Both the position numbers and the translations under genes were made by a program. 53,478 nt of DNA, from contig NZ_JARFYM010000039.1 in the NCBI RefSeq assembly GCF_030272705.1, positions 1 through 53,478 on the forward strand, given 5' to 3'. Below are positions 34,437-42,701 of this stretch, piece after piece; position 1 is the stretch's first letter, and every line of letters starts with the position of its first letter. The notes beneath the pieces are model-generated. The model ran no database searches and was not told the origin of the DNA. It saw nothing but the letters and a program-made list of their open reading frames with translations. This stretch comes from Rhizobium mayense. Its GTDB lineage: Bacteria > Pseudomonadota > Alphaproteobacteria > Rhizobiales > Rhizobiaceae.

Positions 34437-34583
34437 ATGGAAGCGGCGCGGCGGAATACGCAGCGTCAGCTCGATCTCATCGATCGGCAAATCAGGCGAC
34501 GCATGATAGCGCTCATTCCGCAGCTTCGCCGGCGCCAGCCTTTCTATCGCCGCGGCAAGCCATCGGAATCAGGCACTTTCTAG
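34437..34583 (+). CDS. Candidate 48-aa basic protein
   Basis: Reads MEAARRNTQRQLDLIDRQIR, then RRMIALIPQLRRRQPFYRR, ending SESGTF. It is strongly basic and helical, starting 38 bp after the preceding gene. The ribosome site is weak. Organised Arg/Gln repeats and the good fit between genes make it plausible; coding status is uncertain. Confidence 0.35.
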   Translation: MEAARRNTQRQLDLIDRQIRRRMIALIPQLRRRQPFYRRGKPSESGTF

Positions 34584-35511
34584 AACGCTACGGCGCGAAC
34601 CTGGCAGCTCTGAGGGTCGAGTGACAGCCGGAGGTCGCTGCGCTTACCAGGAAACTTGCCCGGCAGGAGGCGGCAATCGCGGCATTTGGAGTGTGAGCGG
34701 GATCCGATGGCAAAGTCGTCGCTACAGCCCGGAGGGCGTTGCCATGCACCATCGGAGACCTGGAGCGGAGGGCCGGTATCGGCGCGTCGCCGTCCGAGCG
34801 AACCGCGTTGTGGCAGCAGTTCCATCGCCTCGAAGGCGAAGCCTGCCTCAATGCCGGGGTTGCGGAACTCAGGCGTCTGATCGCTCAAAAAGAGGGTCGG
34901 CCGGATACCCGGCCAAAGACGCATGCGGCCCGTCGTCCGCGCCACCCATTGCCTCCTCTGACAGCCGAACAGCAAGCGGCACTCCAGGCCTACCCGCAGA
35001 CATGGCCGGCGCTGGAAAGCGATCCTCAACAACGCCTGGATGGGCGGGCCGCCGCAAGATGACGCCGGTCTGTCGCGCGGGCTTCGCAATTCGCAGGGTC
35101 CGACCTGGTTGCAATCTTACCGTTTGCCGAGGCCGGCCAAGCGATTGGCCGAGCGTTGATGTCAACGAGCCGGAAGGTCGGAGATGAGCCGGAGCGCCTG
35201 TCGTTTCGTTCGAGGAACTTCACGTTTTCCCCATGCCGGATCGCCCTTCGGTTTGCTGCGTTCTGAACCGGCCGCCGTGCCTTCAAGGCCGCTGTCGCGC
35301 CGCGGGGCGGCCGGACCCCGCCGCCCATCACGGAGCAGGCTCGCGTGCTCTTTCGAGGGCAGATTGCCCTCTTCGCACGCAAACCGGCTCCGTTTGTCCA
35401 GGCAGGGCCGGACCCTGAAGCGCACGTCTTCCGCCGGTTCGGGGTGACCGCACCGAAGGGCAAGCCGGCATGGGCCGGAGCCGCTTCGGAGGACCTCGAA
35501 AGGAAACGACC
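34584..35511. other. 928-bp region with degenerate coding fragments
   Basis: A plus-strand reading 34739-35062 (TIGDLERRAGIGASPSERTA, FHRLEGEACLNAGVAELRRL) looks partly protein-like and would continue from an upstream fragment (RKLARQEAAIAAFGV) interrupted by a TGA, so a decayed gene is likely. From 35188 to 35511 the DNA is a GC-rich leader to the next gene, ending with AAAGGAA. No intact gene is supported. Confidence 0.35.
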
Positions 35512-36099
35512 ATGGCCAAGCCCACACCCTCCTCTCGCCAACCCGCGCGCGTCGCGCAACCGCGCAAGGGCGCCACCATCGAGATGGTCCGGCTGACCTG
35601 CCCGGACGCGAGCCAGGCGCTCAAGATCGCCGAGAGTTTCGGCACCGCCATCATCGACAGCGACGGCATTCGCGACCTGCACGAACGCCTTGTCATAGAG
35701 GCCGCAGATGCGCTCGGCGACGGGCTGGGCGACAAGGCCATGCAGATCCACCTGCAGCGCATCGTCGGTGCCTTCGTCGGCTCGGCCCACGGCGCCGGCC
35801 AGTTCTATAGCCGCGCTGTCACAGAGGCGCGCGATGCCACGGCCAAGGCCGCCAACGATGCCCGCGACGAGGACATCGACGGACCCGTCGGCTATGACAG
35901 CGCCGCCCAGCGCAAGCGGGAATTCGCGGCCGACATGGGCATACAGGCCCATTCTCTCAGAATGGCAGCCGAAGGCGCCGTCGCCGCCTATGCGCAGGTA
36001 ATTGGCGAGACCTGGAAGCCGTTCGATCGACCGGTCGAACAGCCGGGCGCTTCGCTGAGCCGCAAGGCGGCGCAAGCGCAGATTTCCGCCTTCGACTAG
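35512..36099 (+). CDS. Conserved plasmid hypothetical protein (195 aa)
   Basis: A 195-residue helical protein beginning MAKPTPSSRQPARVAQPRKG, with LTCPDASQALKIAESFGTAI and AADALGDGLGDKAMQIHLQR. The middle is Ala-rich and the end has YAQVIGETWKPFDRPVEQPG. ATG at 35512 follows AAAGGAA; the frame is open upstream without domain features. A strong terminator starts 10 bp after the stop. It resembles proteins carried by conjugative rhizobial plasmids. The function is not known. Confidence 0.7.
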   Translation: MAKPTPSSRQPARVAQPRKGATIEMVRLTCPDASQALKIAESFGTAIIDSDGIRDLHERLVIEAADALGDGLGDKAMQIHLQRIVGAFVGSAHGAGQFYSRAVTEARDATAKAANDARDEDIDGPVGYDSAAQRKREFAADMGIQAHSLRMAAEGAVAAYAQVIGETWKPFDRPVEQPGASLSRKAAQAQISAFD

Positions 36100-36108
36100 A
36101 CGCCTCCG

Positions 36109-36130
36109 GCGGGGCTCTAGCCCCGCTTTT
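36109..36130 (+). terminator. Rho-independent terminator
   Basis: GCGGGG (36109-36114) and CCCCGC (36121-36126) with a six-base loop CTCTAG, immediately followed by TTTT. It ends the 195-residue protein gene. Confidence 0.65.
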
Positions 36131-36339
36131 ACGTCAACGCGAGATCGGCCGGTTCCATCACGGAGCCGGCCTGTTTTCATGTCGGTGACGCGGCCAAGCA
36201 AAAAGAAACGAAATAGCATGATGGCGCGCCCTGCGGCTCCCGTTCGTCGGTTCTGCAGGAGCCGCAGGCTGACTTGCTCCTGCTTTCGTCCCTCCGCAAC
36301 GGGTCGCGACGGGCGCGGCCTCGAAACGGAGGCTTGGAT

Positions 36340-36592
36340 ATGAGCAACACAGAAAAACAGCGAGTCGATCTCTATAGCCGCATACCGACAAAATCGCCGA
36401 GGATTTGGCGAAAGGCGTGCGGCCCTGGATGAAGCCATGGAACGCGGGTAATGCGGCGGGCCGCATTACCCGGCCACGACGTTACAGCGGGCAGCCCTAT
36501 TCCGGCGTCAACGTGCTGCTTCTCTGGTCGGAGGGTGTAGCGCGGGGATATACGACTCACAGTGTCCTGCTGATGTCGATGCAACAGGACTG
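36340..36592 (+). pseudogene. ArdC-family antirestriction protein, broken copy
   Basis: The gene starts well (GGAGG ribosome site, MSNTEKQRVDLYSRI), then a one-base loss shifts the frame. The correct continuation is in the next frame: DKIAEDLAKGVRPWMKPWNA, GQPYSGVNVLLLWSEGV. Similarity ends abruptly at about 36545 (ARGY), after which the frame has unrelated residues and a stop at 36592. Only the N-terminal quarter remains, without the HExxH zinc site. The break lies 55 bp before an 18-bp inverted repeat. Confidence 0.8.
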
Positions 36593-36598
36593 ACGGAA

Positions 36599-36659
36599 GC
36601 GTTATCCAGGCCGGCCGCAGCGCTCCCACATAGCTGGCGGAGGCCGGCCTGGATAACGC
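36599..36659. repeat. Perfect 18-bp inverted repeat
   Basis: Arms 36599-36616 and 36642-36659 are exact reverse complements (one arm begins GCGTTATCCAGGCCGG) with 25 bases between. It lies between the broken ardC copy and a truncated recombinase gene. It may be a recombination site or the end of a mobile unit, or a hairpin terminator lacking a T run. Confidence 0.7.
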
Positions 36660-36680
36660 CGGGCAAGTTGAACCCCTTCG

Positions 36681-37484
36681 TTGAAGCTGGCTCCCCGGAT
36701 GGGGGTCCGGGGGAAGGTTGAACAACTTGTGGACAATGTAATCGCATCTTCAAGCATCACCATTCAGGAGCGCAGATCAGCAGAGGGCCTTGATGCCCAT
36801 GTCCCAATAATCCTACGGGACGGGACGTTATACGATGATCCTGAACTGGACCGCTTTTTCCGCGACCTCCCTGTCAACGGCGTTCGCTCCCTCCATTCTC
36901 TTCGTGGCTATGGCTACGACGTTCTTGTTTGGACTCGTTTTCTTTCGGAAGCCTGCGCAAAGACGATATGGCAAGCCGACCGGCATGATGTCCTTGCCTA
37001 TCACCGCATCCGGCGCCGCGCCGACGTCGGACAACGTATCTCCGCTGCTACCGGGAATCGCGCCGTCGCCTGCCTCGATCGGCTATATCGCTGGGGTGTG
37101 CAGGAAGGACTGATTGCGGAAGCACCCTTCACGCATCGCTCGGTCTGGAGGCAACGGTACGCTGGGCGGCGGGCGCAGATTGCGACACGGAACGATGCCT
37201 ATGAACCTGCTGCGCGTCGAGCGGACGTCAGTTTCGTAACGCTCAACGACTATCGGCGGTTTCGGGATATCGGCCTTGGAGGACTGCTTCCTGACGGCCG
37301 CGCGCGCCCCGGCGCCCGAGATCGCAACGGCATTCGCAATGCGCTGTTCTCCAATCTCCTGGTGACGACGGGTCTTCGGCTAGAAGAAGCGTCATCTCTC
37401 TTCACCCCCGATCTCGTTTTCGCCGATCAGCGCCCGGGCTGTCAGGTCTGGCTGGATCTGCCGAGGAGGCGGAGCTCATGCTGA
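36681..37484 (+). pseudogene. Tyrosine recombinase/integrase, C-terminally truncated
   Basis: 267 residues. The N-terminal SAM-like core-binding domain is visible (LHSLRGYGYDVLVWTRFLSE, the sequence RAVACLDRLYRWGVQEGLI), then the first catalytic arginine region ALFSNLLVTTGLRLEEASSL. The reading ends soon after, so the later His, Arg and tyrosine nucleophile are absent: about the last 150 residues of a normal integrase are lost. The start is uncertain (TTG 36681 or later); no ribosome site is obvious. It lies directly after an inverted repeat and next to a broken ardC gene, consistent with a decayed mobile element. Confidence 0.72.
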
Positions 37485-37573
37485 AGGAGAAGCGACTATC
37501 GGAGCTACAGCGCGTGGCGTTGCGCGAGGATCTGGTGCGGATCGAAGGGGTGCTCAGCAAAATATCATCTTGA
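37478..37573 (+). CDS. Possible 31-aa peptide or C-terminal fragment
   Basis: Reads MLKEKRLSELQRVALREDLV, then RIEGVLSKISS; it is highly helical. GGAGG and GGAG lie upstream of the ATG, but the frame also extends upstream (EEAEL), so it may be the tail of a gene joined to the broken recombinase. Weak support. Confidence 0.2.
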   Translation: MLKEKRLSELQRVALREDLVRIEGVLSKISS

Positions 37574-37683
37574 GGCAATGATGATTGGATTATCGTTTGG
37601 CCATAGGGAATATTTGACGCAAATCTCGTCTCGACGGCTTTGCCCGTGGACCTGATAGTGCAAGCATTGGATCGAGAGACATA

Positions 37684-38412
37684 TTGGGCACCATAGTCAC
37701 AGCAATTTTGATCGCGTTGGTTTCGACGATCTATGCCACGGCCGGTCAAGCTGGCGGAACTGCCTTTCTCGCCATCATGGCGTTCATGGGAGTCCAGCCC
37801 GCCGAGCTCAGGCCCACGGCTCTCGCGCTGAATGTCATTGCAGCCGGCTACGCGACCTGGCGCGCCTACAATCACGGCACGGTCGACTGGCGGCTGTTTC
37901 GGTGGATCGCCATTGCATCCCTTCCAGGAGCGTTCGCAGGAGGATTGCTGGTTCTGGAAGACAGCTTGTATTTCACCGTGGTTGGGGTCGTGTTGATCAT
38001 GGCGGCTGTGTCGATGGTTTCCAGGAAGGCCGCAATCACTGGAACCCAAATTCAAGTAAGGCCAGTTCCGGCCGCGGCTGTCGGAGTGGCAACCGGCTTC
38101 TTATCTGGCCTGACAGGGGTCGGAGGCGGCGTTTTCCTCGCCCCCATTCTCATTGCACTTGCATGGACATCTCCCAAAGGTGCGGCAAGCCTTTCTCCCC
38201 CGTTCATCCTCGTGAACTCGATCATCGGCTTGGTTGCGGTGCTTTTGGCCCGCCAAAGACTGACGCCATTGGCCGGTCTTTTTGCAGTTCTAGCACTCAT
38301 TGGCGCGGTCGCAGGGACGTGGATCGGCCTAAGGTTCATGTCGGAACGCGCAACCAAATGGGTGCTAGCATCTATCTTGCTATTTGTCGGCATCCGATTG
38401 CTGCTGCGATGA
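37684..38412 (+). CDS. TauE/SafE-type sulfite or anion exporter
   Basis: A 242-residue inner-membrane protein with about seven to eight hydrophobic segments. It begins with ILIALVSTIYATAGQAGGTA and has the family's two repeated glycine-rich modules, including GFLSGLTGVGGGVFLAPILI. TauE/SafE proteins move sulfite, sulfoacetate or other small anions. The start is TTG at 37684 with a weak GAGAG upstream; there is no in-frame ATG close by. It stands alone between mobile-element debris and ardC, so it may be recently acquired cargo. No sulfonate-metabolism gene is adjacent. Confidence 0.85.
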   Translation: MGTIVTAILIALVSTIYATAGQAGGTAFLAIMAFMGVQPAELRPTALALNVIAAGYATWRAYNHGTVDWRLFRWIAIASLPGAFAGGLLVLEDSLYFTVVGVVLIMAAVSMVSRKAAITGTQIQVRPVPAAAVGVATGFLSGLTGVGGGVFLAPILIALAWTSPKGAASLSPPFILVNSIIGLVAVLLARQRLTPLAGLFAVLALIGAVAGTWIGLRFMSERATKWVLASILLFVGIRLLLR

Positions 38413-38671
38413 TCCTGAGGGATTGCTCCGGCTCTCAACCCTCCTCGATATATCTAATCCTCTCAGCCGGCTGATGGGGCTGAGGCGCAGGGCTTTGCCT
38501 TGCCGCCCGCAGCCGGCCCGGCGTGGTCGGAGCGCGCGATGCTCGGCGCACCCGCGCAACGGCTGATCGCCGTCCTCCGCTTACGCTTCGGCTCTGCGAG
38601 TGCGCGACTGCACCTGAGGTATCGCAATCCGCTGCTCCGACGCCGGGACAGGCCCCGGCGGAGAAGGAGCA

Positions 38672-39706
38672 ATGACTATGACAAGACAAAAAATCAGAAA
38701 CAGCCGCCCGAGCGGGCGCCTGGAGAGGAAGAGGAGGGCCGGAGTCGGGCGGTCGGTTGAAGGGGCGACAGAGGCTCGCGCCGCCGGCCGCGGAGATTCC
38801 CCAATGTCCAGGTCTCCCACTTCGGCCAAGCGTGCCGATGTCTATTCGCGCGTCACGGCCGAGATCATTGCCGCGATCGAGCAAGGTGCCGGCGAATGGC
38901 GTGCACCTTGGTTCCACAACGGCACGGGCGTCGCGCGTCCGACCAACGTTTCATCCGGCAAGCGATACCGCGGCATCAATACGCTGGCCCTCTGGACCGC
39001 AGGCTTCGCAGCCGGATATGGCGATGGCCTCTGGGGCACCTACAAGCAATGGCAGGATGTCGGCGCGCAGGTGCGTGAAGGGGAACGATCCACCACAGTC
39101 GTTTTGTGGAGGGAGATTCAGTTTTCCCGGCAGGCCGACAATGAAGACGATGATGACGAGTATCGGCGGATGTTCGCCCGCGCATTTTCCGTCTTCAACA
39201 TCGCGCAGGTTGACGGCTACGAGCGGCCGGATACGACCGTGCTGTCCGAGGCTGAGCGTCTCGCCCATGCGGAAGCGTTCATCGCGAACTTGGACGTCAA
39301 GTCTGAGTTCGGCGGGTCGGAAGCCTATTACCGCCCGTCGGCCGACACCGTGTTCATGCCGCCGTTCACTTCATTCCGCGACGCCGCGTCATTCTACGGT
39401 GTCTGGCTGCACGAGACCGGCCATGCCAGTGGTGCAAAGCACAGGCTCGACCGCGATCTTTCCGGGCGCTTCGGATCAGCGGCCTATGCCGCCGAAGAAT
39501 GCTGCGTGGAAATTCTCAGCGGGCTCGTCCTGGCTGATCTCGGCATCGCTCACCGTCCACGGCCCGATCATGCTGCCTATGTCGCCTCGTGGCTCAAAGT
39601 CCTGAAGGACGATCCCAGGGCCATCTTCACCGCAGCGAGCAAGGCGCAGCAGGCGGCCGACTGGATGCACGCCCAGCAGCCCCAGACAGAGGAGATGGCG
39701 GCATGA
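38672..39706 (+). CDS. ArdC-family antirestriction protein (intact copy)
   Basis: A 344-residue protein. The N-terminal ssDNA-binding part has RADVYSRVTAEIIAAIEQGA, then WRAPWFHNGTG, and the RYRGINTLALW block. The C-terminal metallopeptidase part has the zinc motif HETGH (WLHETGHASGAKH) with EECCVEILSG downstream. ArdC proteins protect incoming plasmid DNA from host restriction during conjugation. The start follows AAGGAG. A 45-residue basic extension precedes the usual start; an internal ATG (MSRSPTSAKRADVY) is a possible alternative. It is adjacent to a fragment of another ArdC, whose start overlaps this gene's stop. Confidence 0.9.
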   Translation: MTMTRQKIRNSRPSGRLERKRRAGVGRSVEGATEARAAGRGDSPMSRSPTSAKRADVYSRVTAEIIAAIEQGAGEWRAPWFHNGTGVARPTNVSSGKRYRGINTLALWTAGFAAGYGDGLWGTYKQWQDVGAQVREGERSTTVVLWREIQFSRQADNEDDDDEYRRMFARAFSVFNIAQVDGYERPDTTVLSEAERLAHAEAFIANLDVKSEFGGSEAYYRPSADTVFMPPFTSFRDAASFYGVWLHETGHASGAKHRLDRDLSGRFGSAAYAAEECCVEILSGLVLADLGIAHRPRPDHAAYVASWLKVLKDDPRAIFTAASKAQQAADWMHAQQPQTEEMAA

Positions 39707-39924
39707 TCAGCACCGTCTTCACTGCGGAAAAATTTCAGGTTGGGACTGGACTGTCAGGATATATTGCCGAACTGGGCAGTTGCTTCCTTTGCGCCGATCT
39801 CGGCATCGCTCCCGAGCTCAAACCCTGCCCTGATCACGCCTCTTACCTTAGCTCCTGGCTCAAGGTCCTGGCCAACGACAGAAGGGCGATATTCCGGGAG
39901 CGGCACATGCGCAGCGGGCTGTAA
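39703..39924 (+). pseudogene. ArdC C-terminal fragment
   Basis: 73 residues starting with an ATGA overlap to the intact ardC. The part ELGSCFLCADLGIAPELKP and HASYLSSWLKVLANDRRAIF is clearly the ArdC C-terminal block, similar to DLGIAHRPRPDHAAYVASWL in the intact copy. The first 30 residues are not. It has no zinc site. Whether it is translated through the ATGA coupling is open. Confidence 0.7.
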
Positions 39925-39983
39925 CTTTCCTGCATTCCCTGCAGCCCGAAAACGCTGGCGAGCCGCTAGCTGCGTGAGGCTCT

Positions 39984-40160
39984 TCAGGGTCGGTCGCTGA
40001 TCTCGCCAGCGCCCGGCAACTTTTCCTGCTTCATCGCAGTGAGCGCGTCAGGCTCAGCCGCGAGGTCCAGTTTGCCCTAGATCGAGGTTTTCCGGTCGAT
40101 CGGCTTGAGCTTCCGGGGCGGCTTGATCTCGACGAAAAAGGGCTTTGTCTGCTGAGGCAT
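39984..40160 (-). pseudogene. Small plasmid gene interrupted by one TAG
   Basis: ATG at 40160 has GAGGA upstream. The first 27 codons read MPQQTKPFFVEIKPPRKLKP then IDRKTSI, then TAG, and the same frame continues another 30 codons (GKLDLAAEPDALTAMKQEKL) to a TGA. A TGG-to-TAG change explains the stop. Total length with Trp restored would be 58 residues. Nothing else in the frame is damaged, so the mutation looks recent or the product is naturally short. Confidence 0.55.
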
Positions 40161-40608
40161 AGATCCTCTAGGCGACGAATCGCAAGGCGCGAGGACAGCG
40201 CGAAGAATGGGCAACGCAACGCCCCGTGGTAAGCTGTCTACGGCGTTCTTTGGTTCGACATGCGGGCATGGCAAACGGACCAAATGTCGCGGGGTTCGGG
40301 CAGGCAGTCGGGGATGAGCCGCCATTGCCATATTCCTCGGACCTCTGCGGCAAGCCACGTCCTTCGCGGGCTCGATGTGGCATGTCTGATCGAAGAACGG
40401 CTTCGCCTCGATCGTCTTCCCGCAACGGCCTTCCAAAACTTTCTTCCCCTGAGCGCTATGCGCTCATTCCTCGCGGAACAACAAAGTTTCTCCTGGCCGC
40501 CCTCCACCTTGTTCCGGCCCTCCGGGTGCGGACAGATCGTCCCCGATCCTTGTGACAGCCATCGAGGCCGCGATGGGCGCGGCCCGAAACAGCGAAAGGA
40601 ATACGACA
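40161..40608. other. Leader and gap, no supported gene
   Basis: Overlapping frames on both strands lack start signals. The stretch ends with an AAAGG site for the DUF736 gene at 40609 and has GC-rich repeats (GGCCGCG, CGCGGCC) at about 40566-40588 that could form a hairpin. Confidence 0.35.
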
Positions 40609-40920
40609 ATGGCAACCATCGGCACCTTTACCACTTCCGAATCCGGCTTCAACGGCTCGATCCGCACCCTCGCCCTCAACGTCAAGGCCCGCATCGCCCG
40701 GATCGAGAACCCCTCCGACAAGGGCCCGCACTTCCGCATCTACGCAGGCAATGTCGAGCTCGGCGCCGCCTGGCAGAAGCGCTCCGAGCAGACGGATCGC
40801 GACTACCTCTCGGTCAAGCTCGACGACCCGAGCTTCCCCGCCCCGATCTACGCAACGCTCACCGAGGTCGACGGCGAGGAAGGCTACCAGCTGATCTGGT
40901 CCCGCCCCAACCGCGACTGA
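40609..40920 (+). CDS. DUF736 protein
   Basis: A 103-residue soluble protein beginning MATIGTFTTSESGFNGSIRT, with FRIYAGNVELGAAW and DYLSVKLDDPSFPAPIYATL. These are core features of DUF736, a small beta-rich family common on alphaproteobacterial plasmids and conjugative elements. AAAGG precedes the ATG at 40609; an in-frame start 19 codons earlier lies in leader sequence. A GC-rich hairpin follows. The function is unknown. Confidence 0.88.
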   Translation: MATIGTFTTSESGFNGSIRTLALNVKARIARIENPSDKGPHFRIYAGNVELGAAWQKRSEQTDRDYLSVKLDDPSFPAPIYATLTEVDGEEGYQLIWSRPNRD

Positions 40921-40930
40921 GACCCGGACA

Positions 40931-40953
40931 GGCCCCGCCCCTGCGGCGGGGCC
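40931..40953 (+). terminator. GC-rich hairpin, possible terminator
   Basis: GGCCCCGCC and GGCGGGGCC form a 9-bp perfect stem with a five-base loop, 10 bp after the DUF736 stop. No T run follows, so termination would be inefficient or Rho-assisted. Confidence 0.4.
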
Positions 40954-41204
40954 AACCGTCGACAGAGACGAGCCGGTGGAATACGGAACCGGAATATTGT
41001 TTGCGCAAATGCCGCTATAGGGCCGGTAGGATATCCGGCCTCAACCATGCGCGGTAGCCCCAATTTTGGTCACCCTTCGTTGCACTACGTCCGGCAAAAA
41101 TCGGCTCCCCCGATCGCCGGCTCCGCCGGTCGCGTCCCGCGATCCCTGACCCGGACTTCGGGTGCACGTGGTCCCATTGACGTCATCAAAAGGAGACGAT
41201 CAAC

Positions 41205-41378
41205 ATGACCACTATCGATCAGATCAACGAGCTGCGTGCTGAGCTTCGCAGCTGCCTCTTCGCCCCGGAAGAACGCGCCGCGGCCGAAGCCGAACTGGCT
41301 GTCCTTGTTGCACAGGCTCGGGCCGAGGAAGAGCAGTTTGAACGTGACATCAAAACATTTCTAGCCGACCTCGAGTGA
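41205..41378 (+). CDS. 57-aa helical plasmid protein
   Basis: Reads MTTIDQINELRAELRSCLFA, then AAAEAELAVLVAQARAEEEQ, ending KTFLADLE; it is almost entirely helical, with a likely coiled coil. An AAAAGGAG site lies 9 bp before the ATG. A hairpin (41390-41412) follows the stop. The clear ribosome site and ordered heptad pattern support a real gene. Function unknown; it is similar in style to small proteins on rhizobial plasmids. Confidence 0.65.
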   Translation: MTTIDQINELRAELRSCLFAPEERAAAEAELAVLVAQARAEEEQFERDIKTFLADLE

Positions 41379-41389
41379 GGTCAGTATCT

Positions 41390-41412
41390 GAGGGAGGGAC
41401 ATTACCTCCCTC
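41390..41412 (+). terminator. Hairpin after the 57-aa gene
   Basis: GAGGGAGG and CCTCCCTC form an 8-bp stem around a seven-base loop, 12 bp after the stop. It lacks a T run; may be a terminator or an RNA-stabilising hairpin. Confidence 0.4.
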
Positions 41413-41957
41413 TATGAAGCTTCGGTGGATATCCACGGTTACCCGGCAGGACGTCTATCTTCGCCTGCGGTTTCGAGTGATCCTCTTGATGTCGGGATTC
41501 GAGAATCAGCCAGGGCTCCGATGGAGAGGCACCACATCAAGCTCACGGGGGAGGAAGCCGGGCTCCTGTCGAAGATCGATCTGCGCTCGCATCATCAGAA
41601 CCATGACGAAGGGCGCGCGGCATAAGCCCGGCTACCGCGTCACCGAGGTCAAGTCCGGTCAATTCTCCGCCTTCGATTGCGGCGCCAATCCTGAAGCCTG
41701 ATCTGAGATCTTCATTTGAGGCGGCTCTTTTGGGTTGTTCCACGCGCCGGTTCGCCCGCTCGACTGGCCTCCGGCTGTCAGGGATTTCACCCTCGGCTTG
41801 GCACTCGATATGGTCGCGTTTCCTTCAGGGGCCGCGGTTCTCTCTATTACCAACTTACCCCAGCGGCGGACGGCGCTTCCCCAATTTTCCACTCCTGCCC
41901 TGCTCCGAAAAATCGGAGAAGCTCGCGATCAAAATGCCCTCTTGGTCGAGTCCTTTC
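41413..41957. other. Gap between convergent genes
   Basis: Short plus-strand frames here include one ending GYRVTEVKSGQFSAFDCGA that resembles a fragment of a plasmid protein, but starts are absent. The remaining stretch has no gene-like signals on either strand. Confidence 0.3.
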
Positions 41958-42215
41958 TTAAGTCGGCGTCGAAGGACGCGGCCGATAACCGCGTTTTCGC
42001 TTCTGACGGAGCAGATCGAGAAACAGCCGGACCGCTTCGTTCTCCCGGCCGAAATGATGCACCATCATCTGTCCCTTCGAGCCGATCCGACCCCACCTGC
42101 GCAACAGGCAGATGTCTCCGAACAGGTTCGGTTCGATGGACATCGCATAATAGCGCGCCATGTTTCTCGTGGCGTCCAAGCGTTCGACATACAGGTTATA
42201 GGGTTGCGATATCAT
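41958..42215 (-). CDS. WGR domain protein
   Basis: About 85 residues. The core ICLLRRWGRIGSKGQMMVHH is the WGR motif, followed by FGRENEAVRLFLDLLRQKRK. Such small domains bind DNA ends in PARPs and occur alone on rhizobial plasmids. The ATG at 42215 gives a start with MISQPYNLYVERLDATRNMA, the usual beginning; a GTG 14 codons upstream (42257) is possible. The ribosome site is weak in both cases. It lies on the minus strand next to traG. Confidence 0.8.
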   Translation of the reverse strand: MISQPYNLYVERLDATRNMARYYAMSIEPNLFGDICLLRRWGRIGSKGQMMVHHFGRENEAVRLFLDLLRQKRKRGYRPRPSTPT

Positions 42216-42435
42216 GAGATCAGGATCGCTGATCTCGGTACCCACGTCCAACGACACTTATGAATCGGTCGGCAGGGATCGATTCATATCGGTGATGATA
42301 TGCGAGACATCGGGCATGGAGGGGATGCTTTCGGCACATGCTTGCCCGCTGCGCTCACGAAGCCCATACGACTGCCGCCCATCCCGGTTAACATGATCCT
42401 CGCGGCGGGATCCTTTGCTCAAACAGGCGGTGCGC

Positions 42436-42618
42436 TCATTCCCTATTCGTGGCGCCGTCCGGCTTGAACTCGGCTTCGAGCTTGTCGTTTCGCAAGCGCA
42501 GCTGGCGAACGCGCTCTCTTATCAAATCCTCGTAGGCATTAATCACGTCAATGCACTGGAATAGGAGGACTGCAATGCATGCGATCACCAGAGCGCCAAA
42601 GAGCAAAACAAATTCCAT
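42436..42618 (-). CDS. Small single-pass membrane protein (60 aa)
   Basis: Begins MEFVLLFGALVIACIAVLLF: one hydrophobic helix, followed by a charged helical tail (YEDLIRERVRQLRLRNDKLE). GAGGTAACC lies just before the ATG at 42618. The frame is open further up, overlapping traG's end, but that part has no sense. It sits directly downstream of traG on the same strand, so it could be co-expressed with the coupling protein. No family is recognised. Confidence 0.6.
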   Translation of the reverse strand: MEFVLLFGALVIACIAVLLFQCIDVINAYEDLIRERVRQLRLRNDKLEAEFKPDGATNRE

Positions 42619-42701
42619 TTCGGTTACCTCGTGTATCTCTATCCATTGTCTTTCGAAGTAATTTCCCATCAGATTAAGGCGGGTGGCAGCCGATGCTACG
42701 A

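Noticed and set aside
34580..35089. 169-residue minus-strand frame in the 34.6-35.1 kb gap
   Set aside because: Arg/Pro/Cys-rich shadow composition; the plus strand shows more protein-like, though broken, readings.
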